From the NCBI GenBank assembly GCA_041391225.1, contig JAWKOL010000002.1, positions 124,001 through 188,000 on the forward strand: a DNA stretch of 64,000 nucleotides, given 5' to 3'. The notes beneath the pieces are model-generated. The model worked only from the letters and a program-made list of their open reading frames with translations, had not been told where the DNA came from and did not search any database. Numbering within the stretch: the first letter of the stretch is position 1; the number at the start of each line of letters is the position of its first letter. The DNA is from RI-153 sp041391225. Its GTDB lineage: Bacteria > Chloroflexota > Anaerolineae > Caldilineales > Caldilineaceae. A program made the translations under genes and the position numbers. This document shows, piece by piece, positions 62,401-64,000 of this stretch.

Positions 62401-63592
62401 ACGAGATAGCCCCACAGCTTGTTCGTTCCTGTGGGCGGGGTGACGCCGGCCAGCGAGATCACCAGTTTGTCGTTGGCGGCGACGCTGCCGGCTCGACGCA
62501 CACCGATGTAGCCGGTGCCGGTGGTAGGGAAGTAGTCGGCGGCCTCCTGCGCGGTGATGAAGACGGTCAACGCGCCGCCCTCGCCGGGGATCGGCTCGAT
62601 GCCGTTGTCATCGAGATCAGTGCCAAAGGCGATGCGGCCGGAGAACCCCAGCAGTTGGGGGACAAAGTTCTGCGCCTCGGCCACGGTGGATGAGTTGAGG
62701 ATCGACTGCGCCGCGGTGATCAACTGTGTGGACCAGGTGCTGCTGCTGCCTTCGGTCCAGTAGTTGCCGAGGGCCGTCTGCGCCGCGGTGACGCGCTCGG
62801 CCATGTGCGGCGTCACATCGGACGCGTGGCCACTACGCCCAACACTGTGTTGGCCTGAGAAGCGTAGAAGAGCACACCCAGTCCGTCGCCGGGATCTTCC
62901 ACCACGGTGTCGCCGTCCTGGTCGCCGTAGTTGGGATCATACTGGCCGTAGAGGATGTTGAGCACGTGCTCGATGTGGCGTTTGGCCACGGTGAGGTTGC
63001 CTTTGTTCAGTTCATCGCGGGCGAAGCCGGCGTGGGTGTTGAGCAGCGCGGCCTGTTCGGCCATGCCCAGGGCGTAGCCTTTGCCCGCGGGCGTGTCCCC
63101 GGCGGCGCTGGTGATCTGGCGCAGATGGTGCAGCGCGGTGGACGGCAGCGAAACATCGAAGCGCGTCTGCTGCTGCATGATCTGGAACTGCTCGTAGAGG
63201 CCGATCAGGTTGCGCCCCGGCGCGTCGACGTCTTGGTTGATGGCGCCGCTGTCCACGGTGAGATCGCCGCAGAAGAAGCCGCCGTCGGCGTTGAGCAGGT
63301 AGCCCTGCAACGTGCTGCCGTCTACAGGCGCGGTGACGCCGTTCAGTTCCACGCGTAGGCGGTCACCGGCATAGGAGCGTGAATTGCCCACCACGATGTC
63401 GCGCACCGCGGCGCGACCGGTCAACGCGTCGATGGTGGCTGTCACCTGCGGGGCGAAGTAGACACCGGCAATCGCCAGGAGCAACAAGCCCGCAATCGCC
63501 GCGACCGGCGACGAGGATCGACGCTGAGGCATACGTTCTGCTTCGGTTGGTTCTGCTTCGGTTGGTTCCGTTTGGTTGTCGAGTGAGTGCAT
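59473..63592 (-). CDS. Secreted C13 (legumain-like) peptidase with duplicated N-terminal module (two frameshifts)
   Basis: This single gene of about 1373 codons starts at ATG 63592. A membrane anchor or signal (AIAGLLLLAIAGVYFAP) is followed by two copies of a module of about 280 residues; both contain GDTPxGKGYAxGxAEQAALL, AKRHIEH and DQDGDTVVEDPGD. Then follow a Thr/Pro linker, a PPC domain, an FN3 domain and an Ig-like domain. The peptidase domain has IYMMDHG and YEACLSGSF, the His-Gly and E-A-C-x-S-G-S motifs of legumains. The tail is GLSIYLPAILR. Frame breaks lie near 62820 and near 59705, where adding one G restores VLAPNFSEPTDV. Confidence 0.8.
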
Positions 63593-63640
63593 GATCGCCC
63601 GTCAATCTCCTGTTCGCTTAATCGCCCAATCTCAGTATTT

Positions 63641-63737
63641 CACGATTCTTTGCGAAATTGCGGAGAGAGCATCCTCAGATGCGGCTTGTTCAGGTCTACC
63701 CGGCATCTGAGGATGCCTACTCCGCGTCGAAATCGTG
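63641..63737. repeat. Stem-loop repeat B, copy 3
   Basis: Arms 63660-63682 and 63703-63725 (GCGGAGAGAGCATCCTCAGA... and its near-inverse) have two mismatches. Flanking CACGATT and AATCGTG give terminal inverted repeats of 7 bases. The element lies between the C13 gene start and the stop of the next upstream paralogue. It is a close relative of copy 2. Confidence 0.7.
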
Positions 63738-63751
63738 AATCACTGAATCTC

Positions 63752-64000
63752 CTACTTTGCCACGAGCGGCAAGAAGAGCCGCGCCGCCTCGCCCACGGTC
63801 TTCGGTGTGGCGTTGATGCCCAGGCGATCCTGCGCGTAGAAGATGATGTTGTAGTCGCCCGTTTCGGTGAAGCCGTTGGTGTACGGTACGCTGAACTGGC
63901 CTGGTTGGTTCGGCACCGGTTCAAGGCGCACCACCGGCACTTCCAGGTTCAGCGTCACGTTGGTGGGTTCGCTGAAACCGGGTGGGAAGACGACCGCCCA
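63752..64000 (-). CDS. C-terminal fragment of a second secreted protein like the C13 gene
   Basis: The frame enters from the right edge and ends at 63752, giving 83 residues. It begins WAVVFPPGFSEPTNVTLN and continues LEVPVVRLEPVPNQPGQF, the same beta domain that ends the downstream C13 gene (FSEPTDVTLNLKVPVVRLEP). The last residues are AARLFLPLVAK, again the YLP/FLP-type tail. This also shows the correct frame through the break at 59705 in the neighbouring gene. The rest of the protein lies outside the window, so its peptidase class is unknown. The two genes look like tandem paralogues. Confidence 0.75.
   Translation of the reverse strand, partial: WAVVFPPGFSEPTNVTLNLEVPVVRLEPVPNQPGQFSVPYTNGFTETGDYNIIFYAQDRLGINATPKTVGEAARLFLPLVAK

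Overview
The window is high-GC bacterial chromosomal DNA, probably from a Chloroflexota bacterium of the Caldilineae/Anaerolineae type. This placement is an inference. It rests on the MSMEG_4193/DUF3090/SCO1664 trio, a sugar-phosphate nucleotidyltransferase fused to a phosphomannomutase-like domain, DUF6483, Thr/Pro-rich linkers on large secreted proteins, secreted C25/C13 peptidases with a short C-terminal YLP-type tail, and GGGGATT-type intergenic repeats. No rRNA, tRNA, CRISPR array, phage or large transposon was seen.

Layout. 0-5.5 kb: the start of an exported protein, then a peptide-type ABC importer (lipoprotein and two permeases, no ATPase) embedded in small inverted-repeat elements. 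5.5-19.9 kb: a chemotaxis receptor, a membrane-anchored GH3 hydrolase, uvrB, a GAF histidine kinase, a type IIA topoisomerase A subunit with a long basic tail, and a LuxR-type regulator. 20-22.2 kb: an AIM24-like protein, an AhpD-like protein with an in-frame TGA at its catalytic cysteine (probable selenoprotein), and a DUF2283 gene pair. 22.2-36 kb: cell-surface polysaccharide genes (two large membrane proteins, gmd, rmd, an epimerase, the ManC-like fusion) mixed with mltG, a ComEA-like protein and a metallophosphoesterase. 36-38.3 kb: the SCO1664/DUF3090/MSMEG_4193 cluster. 38.5-51.6 kb: housekeeping and signalling genes (GNAT, chemoreceptor, RqcH/NFACT, cyclophilin, CoA-transferase, HDOD, ADP-ribosylglycohydrolase, redoxin, methyltransferase). 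52-64 kb: a secreted-peptidase locus on the minus strand (DUF6345, a lipoprotein, C25, C13, and the tail of a further paralogue).

How the genes fit together. The ManC-like enzyme could supply GDP-mannose, which Gmd and Rmd would convert to GDP-D-rhamnose for a surface glycan; the two multi-spanning proteins may handle that glycan. The three large secreted proteins of the last 12 kb each show a His-Gly...Cys pattern of clan CD cysteine peptidases and share a C-terminal tail, which suggests a co-exported set.

Caveat on gene integrity. About a dozen genes, including uvrB and the topoisomerase gene, are split by small frameshifts. At least seven of these are explained by loss of one GC dinucleotide in a GCGC tract, and others by loss of one base in a short run. 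Because essential-type genes are hit, I treat these as probable sequence errors and annotate each locus as one gene. The TGA in the AhpD-like gene is different: the frame is intact on both sides, and a small stem-loop of bacterial SECIS geometry follows it.
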